Positions 27,109 through 36,583 of a stretch of 64,000 nucleotides of DNA are shown here, piece after piece; the stretch's first letter is position 1, and each line of letters opens with the position of its first letter. Below the pieces are notes generated by a model. The model saw only the letters and a program-made list of their open reading frames with translations. It did no database searches and was not told the origin of the DNA. The position numbers and the translations under genes were made by a program. The DNA is from Aphanothece hegewaldii CCALA 016 (GTDB lineage: Bacteria > Cyanobacteriota > Cyanobacteriia > Cyanobacteriales > Microcystaceae). The stretch is taken from assembly GCF_003007785.1 (NCBI RefSeq), contig NZ_PXOH01000001.1:310001-374000 (forward strand). The letters are read 5' to 3'.

Positions 27109-27807
27109 CTACGCTTGCTGTTTTTCTTGTTCTTTTTGTTGACGTTTTTTGCGTTCAGCTTCTAAAGCATCTTCGATGACAGTGAGTAATTGATCCATTT
27201 TGTCAAGATTGCCACGATACACATCGAGATCTTTTTGCATTTTTTCGTTAGGTAAATGTAAGATTTCAGCAATTTTAGTTAAAACCTGATCTCGCTTTTC
27301 TTTGTCTTGTGTGATGGAGGGTTCAGCTTCGACTAAAAGGGTATATAGACCAATAGCGAACAAACGGCTATATTTGAATTGACCCGAATTAGCGATCGCG
27401 TTTAAAGTAGATACAATCTGATTATTGCTGTCGCTTTGGGTGAGGAAATTCTCTAGAGATAATCCTTTTGCTGCTGCGATGAGAGATTCTGCATCTCGGC
27501 GATATTGTTCGGGATCTGCACCAACAGAACGACAAATACCAGAAAAAATCGATGGTTTATCCTGTTCTGGGCGATATCCTTGCATAAAACGTTCAAAAGA
27601 GGTTATTACTCCTACCGCATAAATCGGATCATAGCGAAAGTCCGCATTAACCGATAGCAAATGAAGTTCGACTAACAATTCTTCGACAACTCGGCGATAA
27701 ACTGAGTTTATGGGGCGGGTATGATAGGTATGAAAATTGCGCTTACTATCAGAAACGGTGCGTACTTTATCCACAGAACAAGATATTAAATGAGACAATA
27801 TTTCCAT
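27109..27807 (-). CDS. thf1: Thylakoid formation protein Thf1/Psb29
   Basis: Thf1 (Psp29/Psb29) associates with FtsH protease complexes and is needed for photosystem II repair and thylakoid maintenance. The core VRTVSDSKRNFH..HTRPINSVYRRVVEELLVELHLL and the ITSFERFM block are conserved family features; the C-terminal ~40 residues are a charged coiled coil (EAERKKRQQKEQEKQQA). Homologues begin at or near VRTVSD, so a GTG at 27771 is a serious alternative to the ATG at 27807 used here. A GAGAGAGA stretch precedes the ATG. Monocistronic in appearance. Confidence 0.96.
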   Translation of the reverse strand: MEILSHLISCSVDKVRTVSDSKRNFHTYHTRPINSVYRRVVEELLVELHLLSVNADFRYDPIYAVGVITSFERFMQGYRPEQDKPSIFSGICRSVGADPEQYRRDAESLIAAAKGLSLENFLTQSDSNNQIVSTLNAIANSGQFKYSRLFAIGLYTLLVEAEPSITQDKEKRDQVLTKIAEILHLPNEKMQKDLDVYRGNLDKMDQLLTVIEDALEAERKKRQQKEQEKQQA

Positions 27808-27963
27808 TCTCTCTCGTAAAGTTCATAAAGAGCAAGTTATTTATCCCGCATTCTAGTTTAAGCAGAACCCACAAATCAGGTGAAAGGTAAGTCGGTCTGC
27901 TCGCCTCTAACAATCTAGAACCTTGTTAGACTAAAGAAAACCGTTATCTTTAAATTTATTTTT

Positions 27964-29154
27964 ATGAGTGAACAACCTAAGCAAATTTGTATATTAGGTG
28001 GCGGGTTTGGAGGACTATACACAGCTTTGCGATTAAGTCAACTGCCTTGGGACTCTTCCCAAAAACCGTCGATATTCCTCATTGATAAAAGCGATCGCTT
28101 CTTATTTTCTCCCTTATTATACGAAGTCATCACAAAAGAAATGCAATCTTGGGAAGTCGCGCCGCCATTTGTTGAACTTTTGGCCGATACTTCCGTCAAT
28201 TTTCACCAAGGAATCGTCACTGGAATAGATTTAGATAACCGACAAATCCAAATTGATAATCGCCCTAATATGGCTTATGATCAGCTAGTGATTGCGATGG
28301 GTGGACAAACTCCTCTTGTTGGTGTTTCTGGTGCTAAAGATTATGCTATTCCGTTTCGGACGCTAGAAGATGCCTATAGACTAGGAGAAAAGCTCAGAGA
28401 TTTAGAACAGTCTACAAGAGAAAAAATTCGAGTTGCTGTGGTTGGTGGCGGTTATAGTGGTATAGAAATCGCTTGTAAAGTCGCTGATCGTTTGGGAGAA
28501 CGCGGCAGACTGCGAATTATTGAAAAAGGCGATGCTATTTTAAGAAATTCCCCCGAACATAACCGCATAACAGCACAAAAAGCCCTAGAAAAGCGTTTTA
28601 TTTGGCAAGATTTGGAAACAAGTATTACAGAAATTACGGCTGATAGTATTTCTCTAGAGTACAAAGGTGAAGTAACCAATCTTCCGGTTGATGTCGTGAT
28701 TTGGACGGTTGGATCACAAATATCTGATTTGATTGGTAATCTTTCTTTACAACACAATCAACAAAAACAAATTACCATCAATCCATTTTTACAGGCGATC
28801 GATCATCCTCATATTTATGTTTTAGGAGATGTGGCCGACTGTCAAGATGTTACCGGTCAAAAAGTCCCCCCAACGGCACAAGTAGCGATTCAGCAAGCTG
28901 ATTATTGTGCTTGGAATATTTGGGCTAATCTCAATAATCGTCCTTTATTGCCATTCCGTTACCAGGCATTAGGGGAAATGCTCACCCTCGGTATTGATGA
29001 TGCGACGATTAATGGTTTTGGTTTAAAGTTAGATGGTGAGATTGCTCATTTAGCCCGACGTTTGATTTATCTCTATCGTCTACCTACCCTAAAACATCAA
29101 CTGAATGTCGGTTTAAGTTGGATCACGCAACCCATTTTAGACTTTTTTAATTAA
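27964..29154 (+). CDS. Type II NAD(P)H dehydrogenase-like FAD oxidoreductase
   Basis: This is a non-pumping NDH-2-type flavoprotein that passes electrons from NAD(P)H to quinones at the membrane surface. It has two dinucleotide-binding folds: CILGGGFGGLYTALRL for FAD at the N-terminus and VAVVGGGYSGIEIACKV for NAD(P)H in the middle, plus the family motif VYVLGDVAD and a PPTAQVAIQQADYCAWN segment. The C-terminal amphipathic tail that attaches such enzymes to the membrane is hydrophobic here (LNVGLSWITQPIL). At 396 residues it is of usual length. A hairpin repeat begins three bases after its stop and may end the transcript. Confidence 0.92.
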   Translation: MSEQPKQICILGGGFGGLYTALRLSQLPWDSSQKPSIFLIDKSDRFLFSPLLYEVITKEMQSWEVAPPFVELLADTSVNFHQGIVTGIDLDNRQIQIDNRPNMAYDQLVIAMGGQTPLVGVSGAKDYAIPFRTLEDAYRLGEKLRDLEQSTREKIRVAVVGGGYSGIEIACKVADRLGERGRLRIIEKGDAILRNSPEHNRITAQKALEKRFIWQDLETSITEITADSISLEYKGEVTNLPVDVVIWTVGSQISDLIGNLSLQHNQQKQITINPFLQAIDHPHIYVLGDVADCQDVTGQKVPPTAQVAIQQADYCAWNIWANLNNRPLLPFRYQALGEMLTLGIDDATINGFGLKLDGEIAHLARRLIYLYRLPTLKHQLNVGLSWITQPILDFFN

Positions 29155-29157
29155 TCC

Positions 29158-29184
29158 GTAGGGGTTTGGTCTCCAAACCCTTTT
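29158..29184 (+). repeat. Dispersed hairpin repeat, copy 1 (terminator-like)
   Basis: GTAGGGGTTTGG-TCT-CCAAACCC forms an 8-bp perfect stem with a 3-base loop and is followed by TTTT. It begins three bases after the stop of the NDH-2 gene. Related copies lie at 34079, 36541 and 42847-42905, each in an intergenic gap. Confidence 0.8.
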
Positions 29185-29337
29185 GATGTCAGGATTTGGG
29201 ATAACTAGCTAATATTTCATCAAAATATATAAATCAACTAATCTGATTTTCTTTCCTGCGAGAGAAGAAAATCGCAATATTTATTAATATTATGGAATTA
29301 AAGTAACGAGAATCTTTCAGAAAAGGAAGATAAATTT

Positions 29338-29727
29338 ATGTCACGCGAAATAGGTTCAACCTTAAAACTTGTCTTATTTAGTGCAATTTCGGCTACTTTA
29401 CTTCAAGCTTTCCCCGTGGAAGCTCGACCGAATTCAAGGCCGCAAATGCGTTCTAGACCTATCTTATCGAATTTAGAAAGTCGTTCTTTTTCAGAAAATC
29501 CTGAAGCATTTTTCCCAAATTCTGGGCAAGATATAATTACTTATCCTGAAGGAACGGTTGGAAGCAGATCCCAATCTGAGTCAGACTTTGAGTTCTTGGG
29601 TCAAAATTTTGAAGTCAAAATGGGAGAAACAACCCACGCTGATCCAGAATTTGATACTTTTTCAAGAAATGAAGCTCAAACAGACAAAATTAGAGTGAAT
29701 GTAAATGTTTTGGAATGGAATAATTAA
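29338..29727 (+). CDS. Secreted protein of unknown function (129 aa)
   Basis: The N-terminus is a signal peptide (KLVLFSAISATLLQAFPVEA, cleavage probably after VEA at about residue 30). The mature part is polar, low in Cys and has no domain that I recognise; it is rich in Ser, Arg, Asn and Glu. A GGAAGAT stretch about nine bases upstream of the ATG could serve as a ribosome site. It lies 18 bases ahead of an MFS transporter on the same strand, so the two may be co-transcribed. Function is unknown. Confidence 0.7.
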   Translation: MSREIGSTLKLVLFSAISATLLQAFPVEARPNSRPQMRSRPILSNLESRSFSENPEAFFPNSGQDIITYPEGTVGSRSQSESDFEFLGQNFEVKMGETTHADPEFDTFSRNEAQTDKIRVNVNVLEWNN

Positions 29728-29745
29728 CTACTATATAGGCGATGA

Positions 29746-31149
29746 ATGAATCCTCCTGAAATTGAAGGCGGCTGGGCAATTACAGCAGATGCTAAACTTG
29801 TTGAACTGAGTAACGGTGATATTCTGACACCGACGGCTAAAGTCACTCCAGAGATAATAATAACACCATCAAAGCCTAAAAATTCCCTTTCTAAAGATGC
29901 CATTCGCACTAGCTTAAAAGCTTCGACTCTTGATGGTATTTTTGCAACCATTTTTTCTAACATTACGGGCGGAGTTTTACTAAGTAACTTTTTGCTCGAA
30001 CTCGGTGCTAACGCGACAGAAATTGGGATGCTAACCTCTATCCCAATGTTAGTTAATTTGCTTCAGCCAGTAGGAGCCCATTTATCTGAACTTACCGTAA
30101 GTCGTCGTAACTTCAATCTGTGGATTTATGGGTTAGCTCGAATACTCTGGCTAATTTTACTATTAGGTATTGGTCTAGCCAACTGGCATTATATCGAGAA
30201 AAGGCAGCTAATCACATGGTTGTTAGGTGTCGTCTTGATGAGTAATGTGTTTGGGGCTTTGGGGAGTGCTTCTTGGCTATCGTGGATGGCTTTTTTAGTT
30301 CCTTCACGCTTACGGGGTCGATATTTTGGGTTACGCAATAGTGTTATTAGTTTAACTAATTTAATTAGTGTGCCTCTAGCGGGTTGGGCGATCGCAACTT
30401 GGAAAGGGGGTTCGCTTACTGGTTATGGAATTGTTCTGCTTTTGGGCATTATCTCAGGATTAGTGAGTATAGGATTTCAATTTTTTAAAGCCGATGTTAA
30501 TCCGCAAGAACAAAAGTTAGAATTTGATTTAGAAGTTACAGAACTAGAAAAGCCATTTATTCCCGATAACAGTATCCTACGAGACAGAAAATTTTTATCA
30601 TTTCTGGTCTATTTTTGCTTTTGGATGTTTGGGATTAATCTTAGTGCGCCTTTTTTTAGTCTTTATATGCTTGGCAGTCTCAATATAGATGTACGCTATG
30701 TAACTATTTATAGCAGTTTGTCAGCAGGCTCTTATTTACTTTCATTAATGGCGTGGGGTAGGCTATCCGATCGCATTGGTAATCGTCCAATTTTGATGAT
30801 ACTTGGAATTATAAATGCTTTAACACCCGTGCTGTGGCTTTTTATGAGTGGTAATCAACTTTCAGTTTGGTTGTTGTTGCCCCTCATTCACTTACTTTTA
30901 GGTGGAACTGGGGCAGGACTTGATTTATGTACTACCAATTTACAGTTAGGGGTAGCACCGAGATCACGTCAGTCGCAGTCTTTTGCTTTGGTGGCTGCTA
31001 TTGGCGGTGTGAGTGGAGCTTTGGCAACTACAGCAGGTGGATTTTTAGTACAATTTACGGAGCATAGCGGATTTGTTTTTCTTTTTGTACTATCTAGTAT
31101 TTTGCGTTTTGCTGCCCTCGTTCCTCTGATTTTCGTACGCGAACAATAA
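29746..31149 (+). CDS. Major facilitator superfamily transporter
   Basis: This is a multi-span inner-membrane transporter with about 12 hydrophobic segments from residue ~55 on. The soluble head of ~50 residues is unusually long. Landmarks are AWGRLSDRIGNRPILM in the second half, the MFS loop 8-9 signature, and PSRLRGRYFGLRNS in the 4-5 region, a pattern seen in the DinF/MFS_1-like uncharacterised cyanobacterial transporters. Substrate is unknown. It follows a small secreted-protein gene by 18 bases and converges on the PEP-CTERM gene. Confidence 0.9.
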   Translation: MNPPEIEGGWAITADAKLVELSNGDILTPTAKVTPEIIITPSKPKNSLSKDAIRTSLKASTLDGIFATIFSNITGGVLLSNFLLELGANATEIGMLTSIPMLVNLLQPVGAHLSELTVSRRNFNLWIYGLARILWLILLLGIGLANWHYIEKRQLITWLLGVVLMSNVFGALGSASWLSWMAFLVPSRLRGRYFGLRNSVISLTNLISVPLAGWAIATWKGGSLTGYGIVLLLGIISGLVSIGFQFFKADVNPQEQKLEFDLEVTELEKPFIPDNSILRDRKFLSFLVYFCFWMFGINLSAPFFSLYMLGSLNIDVRYVTIYSSLSAGSYLLSLMAWGRLSDRIGNRPILMILGIINALTPVLWLFMSGNQLSVWLLLPLIHLLLGGTGAGLDLCTTNLQLGVAPRSRQSQSFALVAAIGGVSGALATTAGGFLVQFTEHSGFVFLFVLSSILRFAALVPLIFVREQ

Positions 31150-31164
31150 AGATATTTTTTAGGT

Positions 31165-31905
31165 TTACTGATTTTTTCTGAGGGCTTTTTTAAAGAAAGT
31201 ACCAAAGCCTATAGCTGTCGCTGCTCCTAATATGGTTAGTGGTTCAGGAACGGCCTGTGGATTTGCACCCATTTTAACTTGAAAAGCCAGTCTTGAATCA
31301 GTTGGCGAAGAAGATGTTGTCCAACCAAATGTAGCATTCGCTGTTAGAGTAAAATTACCATTAATTCCCTCAATTTTTAGATAATCAACGTTTAAGCTAT
31401 TGTTAGATAAGGCATTGAGATTAGTAGTGAATGTCCCTAAACTATCAGTAATTGAGATGTTATTTAGCTGAATCGTGCTTCCATCATTGTTAGAACGAGT
31501 ACGAATATAAATAGTATTTAAACCATTGGGAAATCGAGCGGCTTCAGTAACGTTATTAGCACTAATTGTTTGATTGTTAAATGAGAAGCTGGCGTTACCA
31601 TTGTTGTAGGTAATGGTGATGGGTACGCTTACATTTTTCGGCCAAGGAGTACTCGCTTGAGCGGCCGTTGAGCTTGGAAATGTGGTATTATTTGTCCAGT
31701 TCCAGATTGCTTGATCCCAGTTATTTGACGCGGCTCGTCCTTCTGTTACCCAATCTTCTTGAAATAATCCGTTGTTTTTATCGTTATTAAAGTTAGTATC
31801 CGTATATCCTGATAAAGTGTTGAAAGTTGCAGCACGAACAACGGTAGGAATGAGCATGACACCAGTTGTCACGAACAAAAGCGATAAAAGTTTGAGTGGG
31901 CGCAT
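31165..31905 (-). CDS. PEP-CTERM sorting-domain protein
   Basis: An exported protein with a signal peptide (MRPLKLLSLLFVTTGVMLIP..VVRA) and a C-terminal PEP-CTERM tail: AVPEPLTILGAATAIGFGTFFKKALRK, a VPEP motif, a membrane segment and a basic end, which exosortase cleaves. The mature ~200 residues look like an all-beta, Asn/Thr-rich domain similar to many cyanobacterial PEP-CTERM/choice-of-anchor domains (LNNISITDSLGTF). ATG 31905 at the signal peptide is preferred over an upstream TTG. Such proteins usually go to the outer surface or extracellular matrix in producers of exopolysaccharide. No exosortase gene is in the window. Confidence 0.9.
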   Translation of the reverse strand: MRPLKLLSLLFVTTGVMLIPTVVRAATFNTLSGYTDTNFNNDKNNGLFQEDWVTEGRAASNNWDQAIWNWTNNTTFPSSTAAQASTPWPKNVSVPITITYNNGNASFSFNNQTISANNVTEAARFPNGLNTIYIRTRSNNDGSTIQLNNISITDSLGTFTTNLNALSNNSLNVDYLKIEGINGNFTLTANATFGWTTSSSPTDSRLAFQVKMGANPQAVPEPLTILGAATAIGFGTFFKKALRKNQ

Positions 31906-32133
31906 GACTAAATTAAATTTTTTTGTTGATAGCAAAAATGACAAGAAATAATACTCTTTTTTGTTTTTGAGTTAGAGCATGATTTCTGACCCAAACTGAT
32001 TCTAACTTGACTTTTAAGGTTATTTATGTATAAGTTCAGTGATAACACGTAAGCGATCGTGTATAACTTATCGCGGAAGTCGGTGTACCGATGAATCATG
32101 CAAGTTGATTAATTTATACATAGCTTTTTTTCT

Positions 32134-32778
32134 ATGAATAAACCTAAAGTTATTTTTCTAGATGCGGTTGGTACACTTTTTGGAGTGAAAGGAAGTGTCG
32201 GCGAAGTTTATGGCACGATCGCAGCTTCGTTCGGGGTTTATGTTGCTCCCACTTTATTAAATGAAGCTTTTTATCAAAGTTTTAAAGCTTCTCCCGCTTT
32301 AGCATTTCCTAATGTTGAGTTATCAAAAGTACCTCAATTAGAGTTTTTGTGGTGGAAAGTGGTTGCTTATTCTACTTTTACCCAAGTTGGTGTCATTGAA
32401 CAATTCATAAATTTTGATGATTTTTTTGGCAAACTTTATGATTATTTCGCTCAACCTGAGCCTTGGATTGTTTATCCAGATGTAATAAAATCCCTGATTC
32501 GATGGCAAAATCAAGGAATTGAACTCGGCATTATTTCTAATTTCGATAGTCGGATTTATTCGGTTTTAAAACAATTAAATTTAGCTGATTATTTTAGTAG
32601 TGTTACGATTTCATCAGAAGTGGGTTTTGCTAAACCACATCAGCAGATTTTTACAATAGCTTTAGATAAACATGATTGTCTTGCCGAACAAGCTTGGTAT
32701 ATTGGGGATAGTCTGACTGAGGATTATTACGGAGCTAAAGCCATTGGTATGAACCCTTTTTTAATTAAACGTTCTTAA
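32134..32778 (+). CDS. HAD-superfamily hydrolase, HDHD3/REG-2-like
   Basis: A Rossmann-fold haloacid dehalogenase-type protein, probably a small-molecule phosphatase. Motif I reads FLDAVGTLFGV, in which the nucleophile Asp is present but the second Asp of DxDxT is Val, as in HDHD3/REG-2-type members. Motif II is LGIISNFDSR, the Lys motif is VGFAKPHQQIF, and motif IV is WYIGDSLTEDYYGAKAIGM. A cap domain fills residues ~20-100. The substrate cannot be predicted. The acid/base Asp replacement suggests altered or weak catalysis. Confidence 0.9.
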   Translation: MNKPKVIFLDAVGTLFGVKGSVGEVYGTIAASFGVYVAPTLLNEAFYQSFKASPALAFPNVELSKVPQLEFLWWKVVAYSTFTQVGVIEQFINFDDFFGKLYDYFAQPEPWIVYPDVIKSLIRWQNQGIELGIISNFDSRIYSVLKQLNLADYFSSVTISSEVGFAKPHQQIFTIALDKHDCLAEQAWYIGDSLTEDYYGAKAIGMNPFLIKRS

Positions 32779-32899
32779 TCTAAGTATTTATTCGGATATG
32801 GAACAAAGAGCAAAAATCACTCATCAAGTTATGTACTCAAGACGGCTCTTGAATTAATTTTCTGATATGTTAGGAATGATTATTCCTCAAAGGTAAGCT

Positions 32900-34078
32900 G
32901 TGCTACGATATCTTGTTCCGATCTACGATCCAGATGTCAAAAATTGGTCAGTAGAGGCTCGTTTGCTGCGCTGGCTAACTTTTTTATGGTTAATCCTCGG
33001 ATTGATTGCTTTATTCTCCGCTTCTTATGCTCTAAGTGCCAGTAAGAATGGGGATGGACTTTATTTGATTAAACGTCAACTGATCTGGGTTTGGTTGGGT
33101 TTAATTGGACTTAATCTCGTTATACAATGTCCTCTCAATAAACTACTCAAGATTGCACCTTGGATGGTATTGGGGGTCTTAAGCTTAATTATTGCAACTC
33201 TTGTGCCTGGTTTGGGATCTCAAGTGAATGGGGCGACTCGTTGGATTGCATTCGGGCCGATCTTACTACAACCTTCTGAGTTGATGAAACCTTTTTTAGT
33301 TTTGCAGAGTGCGCGACTTTTTGGCAATTGGGATCGTTTACGTTGGGGAATACGTTTAGGATGGTTGGGCATTTTTGCGGCAGTTTTAGCAGGAATTTTA
33401 TTACAGCCAAATTTAAGTACAACTGCACTATGTGGGATGACGATTTGGTTAATCGCCTTAGCCGCAGGATTACCATTAAGATATTTAAGTTTAACTGCGA
33501 TCGGAGGTTTTTTACTGGCTTTTACGAGTATTAGTATACGAGAGTACCAAAAGCGTCGGGTTTTATCATTTCTCAATCCTTGGGCAGATGCGAGAGGGGA
33601 TGGTTATCAGTTAGTACAAAGTTTACTCGCAGTGGGTTCGGGGGGAACTTGGGGAAGTGGTTATGGGTTATCTCAACAAAAACTGTTTTATCTTCCTTTT
33701 CCAGATACAGATTTTATTTTTGCCGTCTTTGCTGAAGAATTCGGTTTTGCTGGTGGCGTTGTTTTATTATTGCTCTTAATGCTCTATGCTACTTTAGCGT
33801 TGTTAGTCGCTCTCAAATGTCGTCACCCCATCAAGCGATTAGTAGCAATGGGAGTTATGATTGTTTTAGTCGGTCAGTCTCTTTTAAATATTGGTGTCGC
33901 TACGGGTTCATTACCCACCACAGGTTTACCCCTTCCTTTATTCAGTTACGGTGGAAGTTCGAGTCTTGCTAGTCTTTTTCTTGCAGGGTTACTCATCCGA
34001 GTCGCTAGAGAAAGCAGTGAAGCGGATGTTGTTCCTATTGTTTCCCATCGTCAAGAAAAAAATATGACTACTAAATAA
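32900..34078 (+). CDS. ftsW: FtsW/RodA/SpoVE-family cell-wall polymerase
   Basis: A SEDS-family integral membrane protein with about ten spans that polymerises lipid II for peptidoglycan, usually with a class B PBP. The family signature is present in FPDTDFIFAVFAEEFGF and near the end in GVATGSLPTTGLPLPLFSYGGSSSL. The N-terminal LIALFSASYA span and the QVNGATRWI loop also fit. At 392 residues it is the usual cyanobacterial FtsW size; a RodA reading is possible but FtsW is favoured by the N-terminal extension. GTG 32900 with AAAGG upstream is taken as the start. A hairpin repeat directly follows the stop. Confidence 0.93.
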   Translation: MLRYLVPIYDPDVKNWSVEARLLRWLTFLWLILGLIALFSASYALSASKNGDGLYLIKRQLIWVWLGLIGLNLVIQCPLNKLLKIAPWMVLGVLSLIIATLVPGLGSQVNGATRWIAFGPILLQPSELMKPFLVLQSARLFGNWDRLRWGIRLGWLGIFAAVLAGILLQPNLSTTALCGMTIWLIALAAGLPLRYLSLTAIGGFLLAFTSISIREYQKRRVLSFLNPWADARGDGYQLVQSLLAVGSGGTWGSGYGLSQQKLFYLPFPDTDFIFAVFAEEFGFAGGVVLLLLLMLYATLALLVALKCRHPIKRLVAMGVMIVLVGQSLLNIGVATGSLPTTGLPLPLFSYGGSSSLASLFLAGLLIRVARESSEADVVPIVSHRQEKNMTTK

Positions 34079-34099
34079 TTTTGGTTTCCAAACCCCTAC
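34079..34099 (-). repeat. Dispersed hairpin repeat, copy 2
   Basis: The minus strand reads GTAGGGGTTTGGAAACCAAA, matching the left half of the copy at 29158. It starts directly after the ftsW stop, between two convergent genes. Confidence 0.7.
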
Positions 34100-34123
34100 A
34101 CAGAGAATTTGTATAAAAAGGGT

Positions 34124-36352
34124 TTAAACAGTTTCTCGATTCTCAAAATAACCAAACTGTACATAATGATAGCTTGCTTTCGTCAAATCGCCATTATATG
34201 CGGTGGCGACATCTGGGTTCGCTTGTAAATATGCAGCAGGATCAAAGGTGGTGGTAGGTAGATTATTGGGAATACCGTTATAAAGATAATCTATTGTCGC
34301 TCCATAAGTATTAACATAACTATAGTATGGAGAGTAATAACTATAGATAGGAATTAAAGTGGGATTGGATGCTAGATAGCGATATTCATCAAAGATATCT
34401 TTTTCTCGCCCTTCCTTATGTCCATAATCAACAAAATGATTGATCGCTGCTTGAGAATCAACACCATATTCATCATAGACATCTTTGTAAGATGCGAGGT
34501 ATTGTAAGCTATCAAAGTTGCCAGATCTAAGACGATCTTCATTATATCCATGTTCGATATAATGTTTTGTAGCTACAGCGCGATCGCTTCCTAATTTATC
34601 AATTACATCGGTATTTGCTGCTAAATAGCTAGTTGCATCAAAAGTAAGAGGGCGATAATATGACTCATAAAAGCCATGTTGTATATAATGTTTTGTTGCA
34701 GCCTTTAGATCAAAACCAAATTCTTCAATTAAATCAGAATTAGCCGCAAGATAAGAAAGTTCATCAAATTTATCCGCCTCTCGTCCTCCAATATATCCAA
34801 ACTCGACATAGTGAAATGTTGCGCCTTCTAAATCTGGCTCTTTATAACCAGAATAATAATCGTAGCCACCATAATAATAAATTAAATCTTCATAAGAAGC
34901 AATATACTGATCGGCTTGAAATGTATTTAATGGTCTTTTTTCTTTATAACCATTTTCAATATAATGACGAGTCGCTTCTTTTCCATTCGTCCCAAAAACT
35001 TCTATTAATTTAGGGTTTGATGCGAGATATTCAAACTCATCAAATAAATCTATACTGCGATTTTCAGCAATACCAAACTGACGATAATGCTGGTTAAATG
35101 CTTCTAAATTGTAACCATATTCGTCGATTAAATCAGAATAGGATGCACCATATTGATCGGGATTATCTAAAATTGGAAAGGTATCATCTGTCCATGTTGC
35201 TATAAATACTTGATCGACCGTTCTATAATAGCCATAAGTATTATCGATCGCTCCGACAAGTTTGTTACCACTTAGTGAAATAATCTTCTCATTTTTGGGG
35301 CTATTGGCTAAAGTTGATACAGCACCATTTCGGTAGATATAAATGTCATTGTTAGCAGTGTATGTGGAGTAATTAAAATTATCTACTTGCCAAACAATAT
35401 TTTCACTATCGATGAATATGTTAGATTCACTAACATTATTATTGGTTAGTTGAGTGGTGGTGCTACCATCATATAAAAATACTTCAGAATCATAGCCACT
35501 TAAATTATCATAACTTATCCAAACTATTTTATTTCCACTAACTTGAACGTTATATTTATTACCCCCATTATTGGTAATTTGCTGAGTCGTATTACCATCG
35601 TAAAGAAAAACTTCATTGTTGTCTAACCAAACTACATTTTTTCCATCTGTATCAAAATAATAATCATAGCCATTTGATGTTAATTGAATAGTCGTTACGC
35701 CATTATATAGAAAAAGTTTATCTTGAAATGTAATTTTATTAAAGCTAGTCCAAATAATATAGTTTTCTTCAATTGTTTTTATGCTATCATATGTCTGATT
35801 ATCTGTGAGTTTTAGAGTTTGACCATTATTATAGAGAAGTATTTCAGTATCTCCCCCTTTATCTACTGTATCTATACCTTCCCAAACAATTTGATTACCA
35901 TAGAATTGAGCATTATATTCATCTGTATCATTATCGGTTATTTGTATCGTTTTCGTTCCATCATAAAAGAAAATTTCTGATTGACTTAATTCGGTATCGG
36001 GAATACTTTGATACTGATACCATAAAATTTTTCCATTATGAATTTCTGGAGAATCATCATTAGCTGTATTATCAGTTAGCTGAATGGTTTTTGTGCCGTC
36101 ATAGAAGAAAATTTCTCCATCACTTCCATTATATTGATACCAAACAATTTGACCATTATCTAGTTTTGGTGCATAATCTTCATCGGTTTGATTATTAGAA
36201 ATTTGAATGGTTTTTGTGCCGTCATAAAAGAAAATTTCAGAATCCTGAAAACCGCTTTCTAAACCTCGCCAAACATACTGATTCTTATTAAGATCAGCAT
36301 TAAAATCTACATCAATGATTATATTGTTAGCTATTGGGGTAATGTTTAACAT
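34124..36352 (-). CDS. Large two-part repeat protein, beta-propeller-like plus Y-x-A-S repeats (742 aa)
   Basis: The N-terminal ~390 residues contain eight repeats with the core EIFFYDGTKTIQITDN...IVW, which look like beta-propeller blades (TolB/Kelch-like). The C-terminal ~350 residues contain eight units of about 40-60 residues with the core YLASNPDLI...G.D...A..HYIEHGY.E.R, a motif seen in cyanobacterial secreted proteins but which I cannot name. No signal peptide, membrane span or catalytic motif was found. Loss of a signal peptide with many Asp/Asn/Tyr residues resembles type I secretion cargo. The three N-terminal blades are close in DNA too, so the array is evolving by duplication. Likely role: extracellular binding or structure; unproven. 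Confidence 0.82.
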   Translation of the reverse strand: MLNITPIANNIIIDVDFNADLNKNQYVWRGLESGFQDSEIFFYDGTKTIQISNNQTDEDYAPKLDNGQIVWYQYNGSDGEIFFYDGTKTIQLTDNTANDDSPEIHNGKILWYQYQSIPDTELSQSEIFFYDGTKTIQITDNDTDEYNAQFYGNQIVWEGIDTVDKGGDTEILLYNNGQTLKLTDNQTYDSIKTIEENYIIWTSFNKITFQDKLFLYNGVTTIQLTSNGYDYYFDTDGKNVVWLDNNEVFLYDGNTTQQITNNGGNKYNVQVSGNKIVWISYDNLSGYDSEVFLYDGSTTTQLTNNNVSESNIFIDSENIVWQVDNFNYSTYTANNDIYIYRNGAVSTLANSPKNEKIISLSGNKLVGAIDNTYGYYRTVDQVFIATWTDDTFPILDNPDQYGASYSDLIDEYGYNLEAFNQHYRQFGIAENRSIDLFDEFEYLASNPKLIEVFGTNGKEATRHYIENGYKEKRPLNTFQADQYIASYEDLIYYYGGYDYYSGYKEPDLEGATFHYVEFGYIGGREADKFDELSYLAANSDLIEEFGFDLKAATKHYIQHGFYESYYRPLTFDATSYLAANTDVIDKLGSDRAVATKHYIEHGYNEDRLRSGNFDSLQYLASYKDVYDEYGVDSQAAINHFVDYGHKEGREKDIFDEYRYLASNPTLIPIYSYYSPYYSYVNTYGATIDYLYNGIPNNLPTTTFDPAAYLQANPDVATAYNGDLTKASYHYVQFGYFENRETV

Positions 36353-36540
36353 TGTTAGTCATCCTTTTTTATTGGTGTTTTAAGGCAAATAAAGTCACAT
36401 AACTCCAAAAAAACCTTATTTTTGAATAAGTTTTTATTGATTAGTTACGGAAAATAAGGCTATATATTATATTTCTAGTTTAATTTGACAATTAGTTAGA
36501 CGAAAACGTATTTATTGTAAACTTTTTTAAAGTTATCAAG

Positions 36541-36564
36541 AGGGTTTGAAAACCAAACCCCTAT
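36541..36564 (-). repeat. Dispersed hairpin repeat, copy 3
   Basis: The minus strand reads ATAGGGGTTTGGTTTTCAAA then CCC, forming a GGGTTTG/CAAACCC stem. It lies just downstream of the GH13 gene end and upstream of the repeat-protein gene. Confidence 0.75.
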
Positions 36565-36583
36565 GATTTTTACGAATTTGGTA

